Shown: in pieces, positions 48,629 through 58,141 of the stretch | How the letters are laid out: every line of letters begins with the position of its first letter | How positions within the stretch are numbered: the stretch's first letter is position 1 | Assembly: GCA_905221545.1 (NCBI GenBank) | Contig: CAJNDO010000001.1 | Coordinates: forward strand, 124,001 to 188,000 | DNA from: a bacterium | GTDB taxonomy: Bacteria > Bacillota > Bacilli > Lactobacillales > Streptococcaceae | Direction of reading: 5' to 3' | DNA length: 64,000 bases | Notes under the pieces: model-generated | Seen by the model: the letters and a program-made list of their open reading frames with translations, nothing else | What the model was told of the DNA's origin: nothing | Database searches by the model: none | Made by a program: the position numbers and the translations under genes

Positions 48629-49582
48629 CTATTCTACCATATTTTTCAAGAAATATTGCTGATAAAAGGCTGGTGGATAAAGCTTTTGCCAATCATTTTG
48701 AGGATTTTCTTGATAATAGGTATAAAAGTGCTGATAATAGCTACTCAAGTCTTGTTCAATCTGGAAAAATTTGCCCACTAGTGGTCGAATTTGTGGATAC
48801 CATTCTTTTAGTCCATAAGTCAGGAGATTTTCTCCCTTTTGATAGGCTTCTGCTTGTTCTTTCATCCAAAAGGGATTTTGATAGTACAGTTGTTGCCGGA
48901 TATAGCGACAGATGTCCTTGTCCTGAGAAACTGTAAAATGAGATATTTTTTGTTTCTTATAGGGGAAACGCAATATTTCCAGTAAACTAGCTTGGCCATA
49001 GGGAAATTCCTTGATTTGATAATGGAGTTTCCCGCGGAGGTCTTGGTGAATCAGGTATTTGAGCCTTAAAAGCTGTTTTTCCTTGTCTAATTCCCAAACA
49101 TAAAAGCCCATGTTGTGACTGAAATAGAGAAACCCTTCTTGCAGACGAGTCAAGCGGTCTTTGAGCCACAGTTTTTGACCCAGCAACCACAGTACTTGGT
49201 AACCCTGACTACGATATCCATCACTGCGCTCTTTAAGAACTTTTTGAGTCAAAGGACTACACTGAACTTCTAGAGCTAAATTGCCATTTACAAACACATC
49301 CGCAATCTGTTTAAGCTCTGGAAGGGGGTATTCTAATTGAACCTCTGTCTCTTTTTTCAACCAGTGATAAAGAACTTCCTTATTGACCAGGTGTTCTGGA
49401 CTTTCATTTTCAAAGGAATAATCACAGTCTTTTAAAGATTTATGGGCAAAATGCGTCCGTACACTTGAACCTTGACGCAAACGGAGCTGACCTCCACAAG
49501 CGGGGCAGGTATATGCTTGTTTCTCGAGCCTATCCTCTAACACATTTACCAGCTGTCCCCTAGCATCTCTCGCAACAAACAT
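48629..49582 (-). CDS. coiA: Competence protein CoiA
   Basis: Late competence protein needed for processing of imported DNA during transformation in pneumococcus. The 317-residue protein has an N-terminal zinc-ribbon-like part (YTCPACGGQLRLRQG, about residues 28-42), HFAHKSLKDC, and a nuclease-like PD-(D/E)XK core (IADVFVNGNLALEVQCSPL, about residues 92-110) recognisable by its D..EVQ spacing. Ribosome site AAGGAGGG. A SigX cin-box lies 23 bp before the start, so expression should be switched on with competence. Confidence 0.95.
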   Translation of the reverse strand: MFVARDARGQLVNVLEDRLEKQAYTCPACGGQLRLRQGSSVRTHFAHKSLKDCDYSFENESPEHLVNKEVLYHWLKKETEVQLEYPLPELKQIADVFVNGNLALEVQCSPLTQKVLKERSDGYRSQGYQVLWLLGQKLWLKDRLTRLQEGFLYFSHNMGFYVWELDKEKQLLRLKYLIHQDLRGKLHYQIKEFPYGQASLLEILRFPYKKQKISHFTVSQDKDICRYIRQQLYYQNPFWMKEQAEAYQKGENLLTYGLKEWYPQIRPLVGKFFQIEQDLSSYYQHFYTYYQENPQNDWQKLYPPAFYQQYFLKNMVE

Positions 49583-49604
49583 GATTTCCCTCCTTTTTCT
49601 ATAT

Positions 49605-49612
49605 TATTCGTA
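49605..49612 (-). promoter_or_regulatory. cin-box (SigX/ComX promoter) of coiA
   Basis: Exact TACGAATA on minus, preceded by a T run (CTTTTT) as usual for streptococcal SigX promoters; 23 bp upstream of coiA. Confidence 0.9.
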
Positions 49613-49646
49613 AAAAAGAAAAAAGATCAGGAAAATTCCTAATCTT
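49605..49646. repeat. Direct repeat, copy 1, flanking hicAB (cin-box plus terminator)
   Basis: A ~42-bp sequence shared with 50323-50365: cin-box, A-run, GAAAAAAGATCAGGAAA and CCTAATCTT. One A indel and a few substitutions separate the copies. On minus it holds the hicB-side terminator stem AAGATTAGGA / TCCTGATCTT (49637-49646 with 49623-49632) plus TTTT, followed by the coiA cin-box. Confidence 0.85.
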
Positions 49647-49661
49647 AATCATTCTATAAAA

Positions 49662-50039
49662 TTAGAGTTGCAAGCGACTTTCAAGAGCTTGTGTCAACAC
49701 TTCAGAATAGTTCACTTTCTGACGATCTGCAAGTCTGACTAGCCACTCTGGAACCGTAACATTTTTTCGAATCGCCTTATTATTCTTTACGAAAGGCAAG
49801 GGATTGACCTGAATCAAAGTTACAAATCCATCAGGAGCTTTCAACTTAGAAATGTCACTAGGAGTAGGCAAATCCAGTCCTTCATCAATATAAGAAGCTA
49901 AAACACTCTCAAGCATTTCCCGAGCATTTTTCATTGCAAGTTCAATCGTTGCTCCCTCTGTCCCGCCTCCAAATTCAGGAAATTCTATCCAGTATCCAGT
50001 GCCTTCTCTATGAAAAATAGCAGGATAAGATTTTAGCAT
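49662..50039 (-). CDS. hicB: Antitoxin HicB
   Basis: Antitoxin of a HicAB type II toxin-antitoxin pair; binds and neutralises HicA and represses the operon. The 125-residue protein has the HicB domain (YPAIFHREGTGYWIEFPEFGGG, about residues 4-25) and a C-terminal DNA-binding part of ribbon-helix-helix type (KAIRKNVTVPEWLVRLADRQ). An in-frame ATG 27 bp upstream lies before the GGAGG ribosome site; the ATG at 50039 is 6 nt after it and gives MLKSYPAIF. 27 bp after hicA. Between direct repeats, so probably an insertion at this site. Confidence 0.93.
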   Translation of the reverse strand: MLKSYPAIFHREGTGYWIEFPEFGGGTEGATIELAMKNAREMLESVLASYIDEGLDLPTPSDISKLKAPDGFVTLIQVNPLPFVKNNKAIRKNVTVPEWLVRLADRQKVNYSEVLTQALESRLQL

Positions 50040-50066
50040 AATACACCTCCACAATTTCCAAATCAA

Positions 50067-50255
50067 CTACAGTCCCAAATCTTTTACTATTTTTCTCTCT
50101 AAACCTTTTCCTAAATCCTCATTACCGTGGACTGGAATAGTGACAAGATAGGGAACTCCTTCTTTCTTAAAATGATGATGACTTCCTCTCTTACGAACTT
50201 CAATCCATCCATTTGCAAGAGCTAATTTTACCATTTCCTTACCTGTGATTGGCAT
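50067..50255 (-). CDS. hicA: mRNA interferase toxin HicA
   Basis: Toxin of the HicAB pair: a small dsRBD-like RNA-cleaving protein. The 62-residue protein MPITGKEMVKLALANGWIEV.. carries the catalytic RGSHHHFKKEG motif (about residues 23-33) and the ending VTIPVHGNEDLGKGLERKIVKDLGL; all are typical. Nothing suggests inactivation. Ribosome site AAAGGTGA. It has a perfect sigma-70 promoter with a palindrome over the -10, and a cin-box 68 bp upstream of the start. Confidence 0.94.
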   Translation of the reverse strand: MPITGKEMVKLALANGWIEVRKRGSHHHFKKEGVPYLVTIPVHGNEDLGKGLERKIVKDLGL

Positions 50256-50278
50256 TTATGGTCACCTTTCTAGCTAAA

Positions 50279-50307
50279 ATTATACTTATAATGCGTATTT
50301 TTGTCAA
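50279..50307 (-). promoter_or_regulatory. hicAB promoter with overlapping palindrome
   Basis: Perfect TTGACA (50302-50307), 17-nt spacer, TATAAT (50279-50284). The -10 is one arm of a perfect inverted repeat ATTATA-AG-TATAAT (50279-50292), a plausible HicB operator for autorepression. Confidence 0.8.
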
Positions 50308-50322
50308 TTCTTCTATCTTATC

Positions 50323-50330
50323 TATTCGTA
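50323..50330 (-). promoter_or_regulatory. cin-box upstream of hicAB
   Basis: Exact TACGAATA on minus preceded by a T run, the same as the coiA cin-box. It lies 68 bp before hicA and just upstream of the sigma-70 promoter of hicAB. SigX activity here is inferred from sequence identity only. Confidence 0.75.
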
Positions 50331-50365
50331 AAAAAAGAAAAAAGATCAGGAAATCTCCTAATCTT
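50323..50365. repeat. Direct repeat, copy 2, flanking hicAB (cin-box plus terminator)
   Basis: Partner of 49605-49646. On minus it carries the tehB terminator stem AAGATTAGGA / TCCTGATCTT (50356-50365 with 50342-50351, one G-T pair) with TTTTTTCTTT, then the cin-box. Confidence 0.85.
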
Positions 50366-50374
50366 CATTCATCC

Positions 50375-51235
50375 TTATTTGATTTTCTTAGCTAGCATGG
50401 TCGCAAAGCGTAGTTGAATGCGATTACCATTCTCATCACGACGGTGCAAATGGCCTGGATTTTCATTGTATTTAACCAATTCCCAGTCCTTGTAGTAGTC
50501 TGCCAGTTCCCCTTCTTTAAAAGTGAATGGAAAGTTAACCGAGCAAGGATAATCCTCCGTATCCATAGCACAGACGATAAGATTATAACCACCGACCGTG
50601 GTGTGTTCCTGCATGTTTCGGATAATAGCTGGAATACGCTCCGCTTGTAAAAACATGAGAACAACTGTTGATACGATAAAATCATAGGCTTGCCCGATGC
50701 TGGCTGAATTGATATCGTAAAGGCCAACAGGCATATCCAAATCTTCCTGTTCCACAATGCTTTGCAAGATTTCAAGGGATAGTTCATTTTGATCAACAGC
50801 TGTCACGTCAAAACCTTGCTGGGCTAGAAAAAGAGAATTGCGTCCCTGACCACAGCCCAAATCCAAGGCTTTCCCTGGTTTTACTGTCTGCATTGCCTCT
50901 AGGACCTCTGAATGAACAGGATTGGTATTGTATTTCTTAGGAAAATAATCCTCAGGTTTACAATAAAATTCCAAATACCATTCCACATCGTCTGTAGCAG
51001 CCTCCACTCGGTGCCAGGCTTGCGGTTGCGCCATTGGATTGTCTGCTCCTGCTTCAAAGAGATGTTCAGCTAGAACTTCTCCTTCTTCGGTCAATTCAAT
51101 AAACTTGAGAGCTCCTTTTACAACTGTGATCTTACCCCAAGCTCCGACCTTGGTATTGTGCTTTTGCTGAACCGCCTCTGGCATAGTCTCTTTAGTCCAC
51201 AGTGGCATGCGTTTGTAGGCAACTAGTTTTTCCAT
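50375..51235 (-). CDS. tehB: SAM-dependent methyltransferase TehB family
   Basis: A 286-residue protein with an N-terminal DUF1971-like cupin part (about residues 1-90, [20 protein letters not shown]) and a C-terminal SAM-dependent methyltransferase domain with [20 protein letters not shown] (about 120-140) and DVTAVDQN. The family is named for tellurite resistance; the natural role is uncertain. A start at 51241 would sit one base after the ribosome site GAGG; the ATG at 51235 ([11 protein letters not shown]) is correctly spaced. 19 bp after smpB, and its terminator lies in the hicAB-flanking repeat. Confidence 0.9.
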   Translation of the reverse strand: MEKLVAYKRMPLWTKETMPEAVQQKHNTKVGAWGKITVVKGALKFIELTEEGEVLAEHLFEAGADNPMAQPQAWHRVEAATDDVEWYLEFYCKPEDYFPKKYNTNPVHSEVLEAMQTVKPGKALDLGCGQGRNSLFLAQQGFDVTAVDQNELSLEILQSIVEQEDLDMPVGLYDINSASIGQAYDFIVSTVVLMFLQAERIPAIIRNMQEHTTVGGYNLIVCAMDTEDYPCSVNFPFTFKEGELADYYKDWELVKYNENPGHLHRRDENGNRIQLRFATMLAKKIK

Positions 51236-51254
51236 TTTCATTCCTCTTTTTATC

Positions 51255-51722
51255 TTATCTCTGATTGACAGCTTTCATGACACGCGCGATGTCACGATTT
51301 TGCTCCCGTCGCTTGATAGACTCCCGTTTGTCGTAGTCATGCTTCCCTTTAGCTAGGCCTAAAAGAAGCTTGGCATAGCCATCTTTGATATAGACTTTAA
51401 GGGGAACCAGAGTCATTCCTGTCCCTTTGGTCTCTTGTTCCAATTTTTGAATTTGCTTCTTATGGAGCAGGAGTTTACGACGGCGTTCAGGCTCCTGGTT
51501 CCAGATATTGCCCTCTTCATAAGGAGCGATATGAACATTGCTCAACCAGACTTCCCCATTTTTTACTTGGGCAAAACCGTCCTTGAGATTGATTCGAGCT
51601 GCTCGCACACTCTTGATTTCAGTCCCAGTCAGGACCATTCCTGCCTCTAGCGTATCTACGATTGTATAGTCGTGGCGCGCCTTTTTATTTTGTGCGACGA
51701 CCTTTCCCTCGCCCTTTGCCAT
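51255..51722 (-). CDS. smpB: SsrA-binding protein SmpB
   Basis: Binds tmRNA and delivers it to stalled ribosomes for trans-translation. The 155-residue protein has the SmpB core ([24 protein letters not shown].. [18 protein letters not shown]) and a basic tail ([31 protein letters not shown]) that enters the mRNA channel. It overlaps the end of rnr by 38 bp in another frame, with a GGAG ribosome site inside rnr. RNase R acts with the tmRNA system, so the pairing makes functional sense. Confidence 0.97.
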
Positions 51723-54039
51723 GCTTGGCTCCTTTCTTAGCTACTTCCTTGTAAAAAGGCTTCTTACCCTTTTTCTTCTTGTCTTTTTGTGAATGCTTGC
51801 GCTTATCATTTGAGCGTCCTGATTTTCTCTTGTCTTCCTTCTTATCTGAACGACGACTTGAACCACGCCCTCTGTCATTTCGACTAGACTCTTTCAAGCC
51901 TTTTTCAATCACATCAAATTCACTTGGAATGTAAGAGAAGTCAATTTCGCCCGTCATCTTGTCCGCTCTTTCAACCCGAATGCGAATCTGCTGACCTACA
52001 CGGAAGGTTGTACCCGATTTTTCTCCACGAAGAGTCAAATCACGCTCATTGAAATGATAAAATTCAGGTAGATTGGTGATGTGAATCAAGCCCTCAACTG
52101 TGTTTGGCAATTCAACAAAGAGACCAAATTTGACGATGCTGGATACAACCGCATCGTACTCTTCACCTACGTATTCTTCCATGTACTCAGCCTTTTTCAT
52201 GGCTTCGACTTCACGCTCAGCCTCAATAGCACGACGCTCACGGTTGGAAGACTGGGTCGCAATCTCTGGAATCACTTGTTCAAAATGCTCTGCTATTTCC
52301 TTAGAACGGCCGTAATCACGAATCATACGGTGAACAAGAAGGTCTGGATAACGGCGAATCGGACTGGTAAAGTGAGTGTAATAATCAGCCGCTAGACCAT
52401 AGTGACCGTGATTGTGCTCCGAATAGCGAGCCTGCTGCATGGAGCGAAGAAGCATCATGGACAACACATCCGCATAGGGTTCTCCCTCAACAGTACGCAT
52501 GATGTCTTGAAGCGCCTCCTGGCTAATCTCACTGGCAGTCCCATAAATGCGCAAGCCAAAGCTCGAAGCATAATCAATAAACTTCTGAACCTTTTCAGCC
52601 TTAGGCTCCTCGTGAATTCGATAGATGAAAGGCAAATCCAACTTGCTAAAATGCTCGGCAACTGTTTCATTGGCCATCAGCATAAAGGACTCAATCATGC
52701 GCTCGGCAACACCACGCTGCCGAAGAACGATATCAACAGGCTTACCTTGTTTATCCACTAAAATCTTGGCTTCATTGGTATCGAAATTGAGGGCACCACG
52801 CTTCACACGCATGTTTTCTAGCCTTTCATGAAGCTTGGCCATGAGTTCGATACTAGGGACAATTTTCTTATATTCTTGCCTCTTTTCCTCGTCGCCAGCT
52901 AGGATGTCATTGACATCGCTGTAGGTCATACGAAAGCTTGTCTTGATAACCGTTTGTGTAATGGTGTAATTGACCACACGGCCATGTTCATCAATCTCCA
53001 TAATTGCAGACTGGGTCAGACGGTCAACTTGAGGATTGAGGGAGCAGATGCCGTTTGACAATCGTTCTGGCAGCATTGGCACCACACGATCTGTCACATA
53101 GACAGAAGTCGCACGATTAAGGGCTTCCTTGTCGAGGGCAGAACCCTCGGTCACATAGTAAGAAACATCTGCGATGTGAACACCAAGCTCCAGATTGCCA
53201 TTTTTCAAGGCCTTGATATGCACCGCATCGTCCAAGTCCTTGGCATCCGCACCGTCAATGGTAAAGGTAATCTCATCTCTCAAGTCCAGACGGTCTTCCA
53301 TATCCTTATGAGACGGAGCATCAGGCACACTTTCTGCTTCCTTGACAACAGCTTCTGGAAACTCGGAGACAATGTCCATAGACTCCAAAACCTCAAGAAC
53401 ATCAATTCCGACATCTGTTGAGTGTCCCACCACATCGAGAACACTCGCGACAAAGAAATCATGTTTCTTGCTTGGGTATTTATCGATAAAGACCTTGAGA
53501 ACTTCTGTTCCTTCTAGTTTAAGGGCAGGTTTCTTAACATAAATCGGTTGGCTGATTTTCTGGTTTTTTGAACGAATATAACCTGCATACTTAGGTTTTT
53601 CCTGATCCAGAACTATTTGTCCGACAACGGTTGTTAAGCTGTGTTCTAGGATATCGATAATTTTGGCTTCTGCTGCTGTTCCCTTATTGCGGTCAGCGAC
53701 TTTCTTGATCACGACCTCAACGGTATCACCATCAATAGCATAATTGACATCGTTTTTTCCTACAAAAAGGTCGTCCTCTTCCCCTTCTAGGCTAACAAAA
53801 CCAAAGCCATTTTTATGGGCATGAAAAATCCCCTTGAGGGTAATTTCATGTTTTTTCTTAACTTCTAAAGTCAGACTACCATCTTCCTCAAAGCGAATCT
53901 GGTGCTTTCTTTCCATTAGGGACAAGGTTTTAATCAACTCACGAAAATCCTTGGACCCATCTTTTCCCAAAGCCTGAGCTAAGTCATTGACCGTCACTCG
54001 CCTCTTGTCTTGCAAATATTCTTTTATTCTATCTTTCAT
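51685..54039 (-). CDS. rnr: Ribonuclease R
   Basis: Processive 3'-5' exoribonuclease that degrades structured RNA. The 784-residue protein has an N-terminal winged-helix part ([25 protein letters not shown]), cold-shock-like domains, the catalytic RNB domain ([16 protein letters not shown] at about residues 257-272 with the metal-binding aspartates; [14 protein letters not shown] at about 570), an S1 domain ([27 protein letters not shown]) and a Lys/Arg-rich tail ending [10 protein letters not shown]. Weak ribosome site (AGAAAG). The secG terminator precedes it, so it likely starts a unit rnr-smpB-tehB; a weak promoter TTGAGA-17-AAAATT is possible. Confidence 0.97.
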
Positions 54040-54102
54040 ATTTTCTTTCTAGATTTTTAATTTTCTTTTACTGTAAAACCGTCTCAAACATCCTTTAAAA
54101 AT

Positions 54103-54130
54103 AAAAAGAGGCAAAGACCTAGTCCTGCCC
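54103..54130 (-). terminator. secG terminator
   Basis: On minus GGCAGGAC TAG GTCTTTGCC with a mismatch, then TCTTTTTAT; 10 bp after the secG stop. Confidence 0.7.
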
Positions 54131-54139
54131 ATTATTTTC

Positions 54140-54373
54140 TTATCTACTTGATAATACCGTCAATGCTAAGGCAATGGCTAGCCAGAAAAAGACTAAAATC
54201 CCTGTCAAACGCTGCATCACAGCTTCAAAACCACGTGCTTTACTGCGTTCAAACAAATCACCTGAGCTGGCATCAAATACATTGCTGGATTGGTTTTTAG
54301 TTGGTTGCATGAAAATCGCAATCACAATCACAACAGATAATACTAATAAAATGGTTAATAATAGGTTATACAT
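54140..54373 (-). CDS. secG: Preprotein translocase subunit SecG
   Basis: Small membrane component of the SecYEG channel. The 77-residue protein has two hydrophobic segments (about residues 3-23 and 57-74) and the family motif between them (MQPTKNQSSNVFDASSGDLF). Ribosome site AAGGAG. It lies 39 bp after rpmG and is followed by a terminator, so it ends the ybeY-to-secG gene run. Confidence 0.95.
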   Translation of the reverse strand: MYNLLLTILLVLSVVIVIAIFMQPTKNQSSNVFDASSGDLFERSKARGFEAVMQRLTGILVFFWLAIALALTVLSSR

Positions 54374-54412
54374 ATCAAACTCCTTAAAATCCTTATTATT
54401 TTACCATAAAAT

Positions 54413-54562
54413 CTACTTAGATTCAAGATGTAGGGTTACTTTTCTTTCCTTGGGACAATACTTTAAAACCTCTATCTTGTCTGGATGAGTTTTTGAATTT
54501 TTACTGGTTAGGTAATTAATACTGCCACAAGAGGAGCATTTGAGATTAATTTTTACTCGCAC
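54413..54562 (-). CDS. rpmG: 50S ribosomal protein L33 (GTG start)
   Basis: Ribosomal protein L33 of 49 residues: [20 protein letters not shown], ..[24 protein letters not shown]. Starts with GTG at 54562; the G overlaps the TAG stop of pmrA (TAGTG), and AAAGGA lies 7 nt upstream. Of the four zinc-ribbon cysteines three remain (Cys9, Cys12, Cys36); the fourth position (39) is Glu, so it is an intermediate between the zinc-binding and zinc-free forms. Streptococci normally carry more than one L33 gene. Confidence 0.93.
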
Positions 54563-55761
54563 TAGATTTCCTTTACTTTTAATAATGTTCGAAATTGAAG
54601 CAGGTTAAAGAAACAACTAAAGGCAACACAAAGGCTTGTCGCATAAAAGACTGCATGGTAGCCAAATTGACCTGCTACTGCAGAACCTGCCATGGGACCA
54701 ACGACACCTCCCAGATAAAAGAATACCTGATTGAAGGCAAAGACCCTCGAAATGCCGGCTTTGGGAGTCATTTTGCTGAGTAGCGCATTAACCCCAGGAA
54801 TCAGTGCACCGGTTCCCAAGCCAAAGAGGAAACGATAGAGTCCTAGTTGAAGGGGGCTAGAGGCATTGGCACAGAGAAGATAGATGATAACTGAATAAAA
54901 CTGGGCGACAACCAAGAGACGATGATTGCCCACCTTGTCACCTAGCTTGCCCATGACTCCTGCACTCATCATGCTGGAAAAGCCCATACTGGATACAATC
55001 AAACCAGAGACAAAAAGAAGATTCTCTGTCTGCCCTAAGTCGCGCACATAAAGAGCCAAAATAGGGCCAATCGATTGGGCTGAAAATTGGATGACAAAAC
55101 TGGTTAAAAAGAGATTGACCAAAAGATAGGGATATTTAACCGAGGTAAACAATTCCTTTGTTGGAATAGCCTTTTCCTTGGCTACTGGTTTAAAATCTTC
55201 CTTGATAAAGCAAATAGTCAAAATAGCAGCTAAGAACAGAAAACTACCAACCAGTAAGAAAACCGTACGAATTCCAAATAATTCTGCGATAAAGCCACCA
55301 ATAAAAGGACCAGTTAGAGTACCTGCAACCACACCTGTAGACAAAGTACCTAAGGCAGAGCCTGATTTATCCTTGGGAACCTGACTGGCTATCAAGGCCG
55401 TTGCATTGGGAACAAAACCTGCAAATACACCATTCAGTAAACGAAGAAAGATTAACCAATAAATATTTGGCACAAAGGCCAAGCCTCCCATAGTGATAGT
55501 CATGGCAAGACCTGCCCGAATCATCATGGGTTTTCGTCCGTATTTGTCAGCAAGGATTCCCCAGATAGGAGAAAAGAGCGCCGCTGAAATAGCAGATACA
55601 GAAATAGCTAAACCTGCATAAAAAGCAGCTTGCTCACTCCCTACACCTAGATTTTCCACAAAGATGGGCATAAAAGGCACAACCAGAGAAATACTGGCTC
55701 CTGTCAGAAAATTACCAAACCAGGCAATGCGCAGATTATCCTTCCAGTTAATCTCTGTCAT
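54562..55761 (-). CDS. pmrA: Multidrug efflux transporter PmrA (MFS)
   Basis: Major facilitator superfamily drug-proton antiporter of 399 residues with 12 predicted membrane segments. In pneumococcus PmrA exports fluoroquinolones and dyes. Seen: the loop 2-3 motif [13 protein letters not shown] (about residues 60-72) and motif C-like [18 protein letters not shown] (about 130-147), typical of drug exporters. An in-frame start at 55821 is possible, but the ATG at 55761 has GGGAGG 8 nt upstream and gives [14 protein letters not shown]. It overlaps the end of coaE by 14 bp. Confidence 0.93.
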
Positions 55762-56353
55762 CTTGCCTACCTCCCTCAAGAAGGATACGCACTTGAGTAA
55801 GAAGTTGATCCTGATTTCCATTGTTATCTAAAACATGACTAGCCAAATCTTTCTTTTTCTCTAAAGGCCACTGGGCTGCCAGACGAGATTCAGCTTCATT
55901 TTTGGACAACTGGTCTCTTTTCATTAAACGTTCTACTTGGATATCTCGATCCACATAGACCAACCAAGTCTCATTAAACCAAGAGGCATAGTCCTGCTCA
56001 AAAAGCAAGGGAATATCCATGAAAAAAACAACTTCTGTCTGAGACAACTGATCTCTTAATGTAGCCAGTTCTTCACGGATTATCTCTCCTTGAGTTCGCT
56101 TCGACCATTCTTTCTCATCAGGATTTGAAAAGATGTGACTAGCTAGGAGAGGGCGATTAAGTTCTCCATTTTCAAGGATGATTTTTTGACCAAAGTGCTG
56201 TACTAGAACCTCAAATAGACGACCACCTGGTTTCTGTAGTTGGTGAACAACTGCATCAGCATCCACCACTTGAAAGCCTTGTTTTCTTAGAAAATTTGTC
56301 ACAGTTGACTTACCAGAGGCAATTCCTCCTGTGATTCCAATGATTTTTCCCAT
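55748..56353 (-). CDS. coaE: Dephospho-CoA kinase
   Basis: Last step of coenzyme A synthesis: phosphorylates dephospho-CoA with ATP. The 201-residue protein has the P-loop GITGGIASGKSTV (about residues 6-18), VDADAVVHQLQKPGG and the lid region ..RMKRDQLSKNEAESRL. Start at 56353 has AGGAGG 5 nt upstream and overlaps the mutM stop by one base (TGATG); the earlier in-frame ATG would overlap mutM by 28 bp. Overlap with pmrA at the end suggests coupled translation. Confidence 0.95.
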   Translation of the reverse strand: MGKIIGITGGIASGKSTVTNFLRKQGFQVVDADAVVHQLQKPGGRLFEVLVQHFGQKIILENGELNRPLLASHIFSNPDEKEWSKRTQGEIIREELATLRDQLSQTEVVFFMDIPLLFEQDYASWFNETWLVYVDRDIQVERLMKRDQLSKNEAESRLAAQWPLEKKKDLASHVLDNNGNQDQLLTQVRILLEGGRQDDRD

Positions 56354-57177
56354 CAGCTCCTCCTTTGGCACTGAGGACAAAAGTGAGTTCCTCGTCCGCC
56401 TAGTTGGATTTTCTCAATGATGGTGCCACAACGTGAACATTCTTGACCAGCCTTGTCATAGACCTGATGAAAATCCTGCATGGTTCCATCTTCCCCAAAG
56501 GCATTGGTATAGGTCCGAATGGTCGAGCCTCCTTTTTCAACAGCCTGGCCCAAAACAGCAATGGTCTGGTCATGAATGGCTGACGCTTCTTCTGTCGTCA
56601 AAGTGTGGGAAGGTCTAGCTGGATGAACCTGAGCTCGCCAGAGGACTTCATCCACATAAATATTGCCAAGACCAGCTACCAAGGTCTGGTCTAAAAGGTG
56701 GGATTTGATAGGCTTTTTGGACTTGGCCAGGGCAGCTTGAAAGACCTGCAAATCAAAATCCTGCTCTCTTGGTTCAGGCCCTAGTTTTTTAGAAATAAAG
56801 TAGGCTTCCAAAAGATCTGGAGCCAAGAGTTCCATAGTACCAAACTTGCGTACATCCTCATAAACAAGCGTTCCACCGTCCTCAAACTGGAAGAAAACAT
56901 GGGCATGCTTGCGTTCAGGTGCTTGGTCCGGATAGTAAAAATACTTGCCCTCCATCCGCAAATGGGAAATCAAGACCTTGTCTGTCAGGTAAAAAAGCAA
57001 ATATTTGCCACGGCGCCCCATTGACTCAACAACTTGGCCAGGCACTTCCTTTTGGAACTCGTCCAAGTCCGTCTTAATCATCTTGGAATAATGAATTTCT
57101 ACACTCGAAATCTTCTTTCCCAAAATCAATTTTTCTAAGCCACGACGAACGGTTTCAACCTCAGGTAATTCAGGCAT
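56353..57177 (-). CDS. mutM: Formamidopyrimidine-DNA glycosylase MutM/Fpg
   Basis: Base-excision repair enzyme removing 8-oxoguanine; bifunctional glycosylase/AP lyase. The 274-residue mature-type start [15 protein letters not shown] gives the catalytic N-terminal proline; the later motif [17 protein letters not shown] and the C-terminal zinc finger [15 protein letters not shown] (about residues 246-270) are intact. An in-frame ATG at 57219 is ruled out since Pro2 must become the N-terminus; GGAGG lies before 57177. Relevant for H2O2-producing streptococci. Between era and coaE. Confidence 0.97.
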   Translation of the reverse strand: MPELPEVETVRRGLEKLILGKKISSVEIHYSKMIKTDLDEFQKEVPGQVVESMGRRGKYLLFYLTDKVLISHLRMEGKYFYYPDQAPERKHAHVFFQFEDGGTLVYEDVRKFGTMELLAPDLLEAYFISKKLGPEPREQDFDLQVFQAALAKSKKPIKSHLLDQTLVAGLGNIYVDEVLWRAQVHPARPSHTLTTEEASAIHDQTIAVLGQAVEKGGSTIRTYTNAFGEDGTMQDFHQVYDKAGQECSRCGTIIEKIQLGGRGTHFCPQCQRRS

Positions 57178-57225
57178 AAGTCCTCCTTCTGTAAAAACAA
57201 GAAGCAGGCATGTGCCCACCTCTAC

Positions 57226-58125
57226 TTAGTATTCTTTTTCATTATAGCCAAAGTCAGCCAAATCTAGTTTTTTATCACGCCAGTTTTTCTTAACCTTGAC
57301 CCAGGTTTCTAGGAAGACCTTGTCTCCTAGCATGAGTTCAATATCACGACGGGCCATGCTACCGATTTTCTTAAGCATAGCACCACCTTTACCGATGATA
57401 ATCCCTTTCTGACTATCGCGCTCGACCATAATAGTAGCACGGATGTGAACCTTGTCTGTTTCTTCGTCTCGTTTCATAGAATCAACCACTACAGCAACTG
57501 AGTGAGGAATCTCTTCACGAGTTAGGTGCAAGACTTTCTCGCGAACCATTTCTGAAACCAAGAAACGTTCTGGATGGTCTGTGATTTGATCAGACGGGAA
57601 ATACTGGAAACCTTCGTCCAGATTTTCACTCAAAATATCCACTAGACGAGACACGTTATTTCCCTGAAGGGCTGAGATTGGAACGATTTCTTTGAAGTCC
57701 ATCTGATTTCGGAAATCATCAATCTGAGACAAAAGCTGGTCTGGATGGACCTTATCAATCTTGTTTACCACCAAAATCACAGGAACCTTGGCGGCCTTGA
57801 GACGCTCGATAATCATATCATCGCCCTTACCACGCGCTTCATCAGCAGGCACCATGAAAAGAACGGTGTCCACTTCACGAAGGGTACTATAGGCAGATTC
57901 GACCATGAAATCTCCGAGAGCTGTTTTAGGCTTGTGAATCCCTGGTGTGTCGATAAAGACGATTTGTTCCTTATCAGTCGTATAAATTCCCATGATTTTG
58001 TTGCGCGTTGTCTGCGCCTTGTCACTCATGATGGCAATCTTTTGCCCCATAACGTGATTTAAAAAAGTTGACTTCCCAACATTGGGACGTCCTAAAATGG
58101 CTACAAAGCCTGATTTAAAAGTCAT
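57226..58125 (-). CDS. era: GTPase Era
   Basis: Essential GTPase binding the 3' end of 16S rRNA in small-subunit maturation. The 299-residue protein has P-loop [12 protein letters not shown] (about residues 12-23), switch [15 protein letters not shown] (about 122-125), SALQ, and a C-terminal KH domain with the [11 protein letters not shown] loop (about 245-255). It lies 16 bp after dgkA with GAGGA as ribosome site, and 48 bp before mutM. Confidence 0.98.
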   Translation of the reverse strand: MTFKSGFVAILGRPNVGKSTFLNHVMGQKIAIMSDKAQTTRNKIMGIYTTDKEQIVFIDTPGIHKPKTALGDFMVESAYSTLREVDTVLFMVPADEARGKGDDMIIERLKAAKVPVILVVNKIDKVHPDQLLSQIDDFRNQMDFKEIVPISALQGNNVSRLVDILSENLDEGFQYFPSDQITDHPERFLVSEMVREKVLHLTREEIPHSVAVVVDSMKRDEETDKVHIRATIMVERDSQKGIIIGKGGAMLKKIGSMARRDIELMLGDKVFLETWVKVKKNWRDKKLDLADFGYNEKEY

Positions 58126-58141
58126 AATTTCCTCTTACTGT

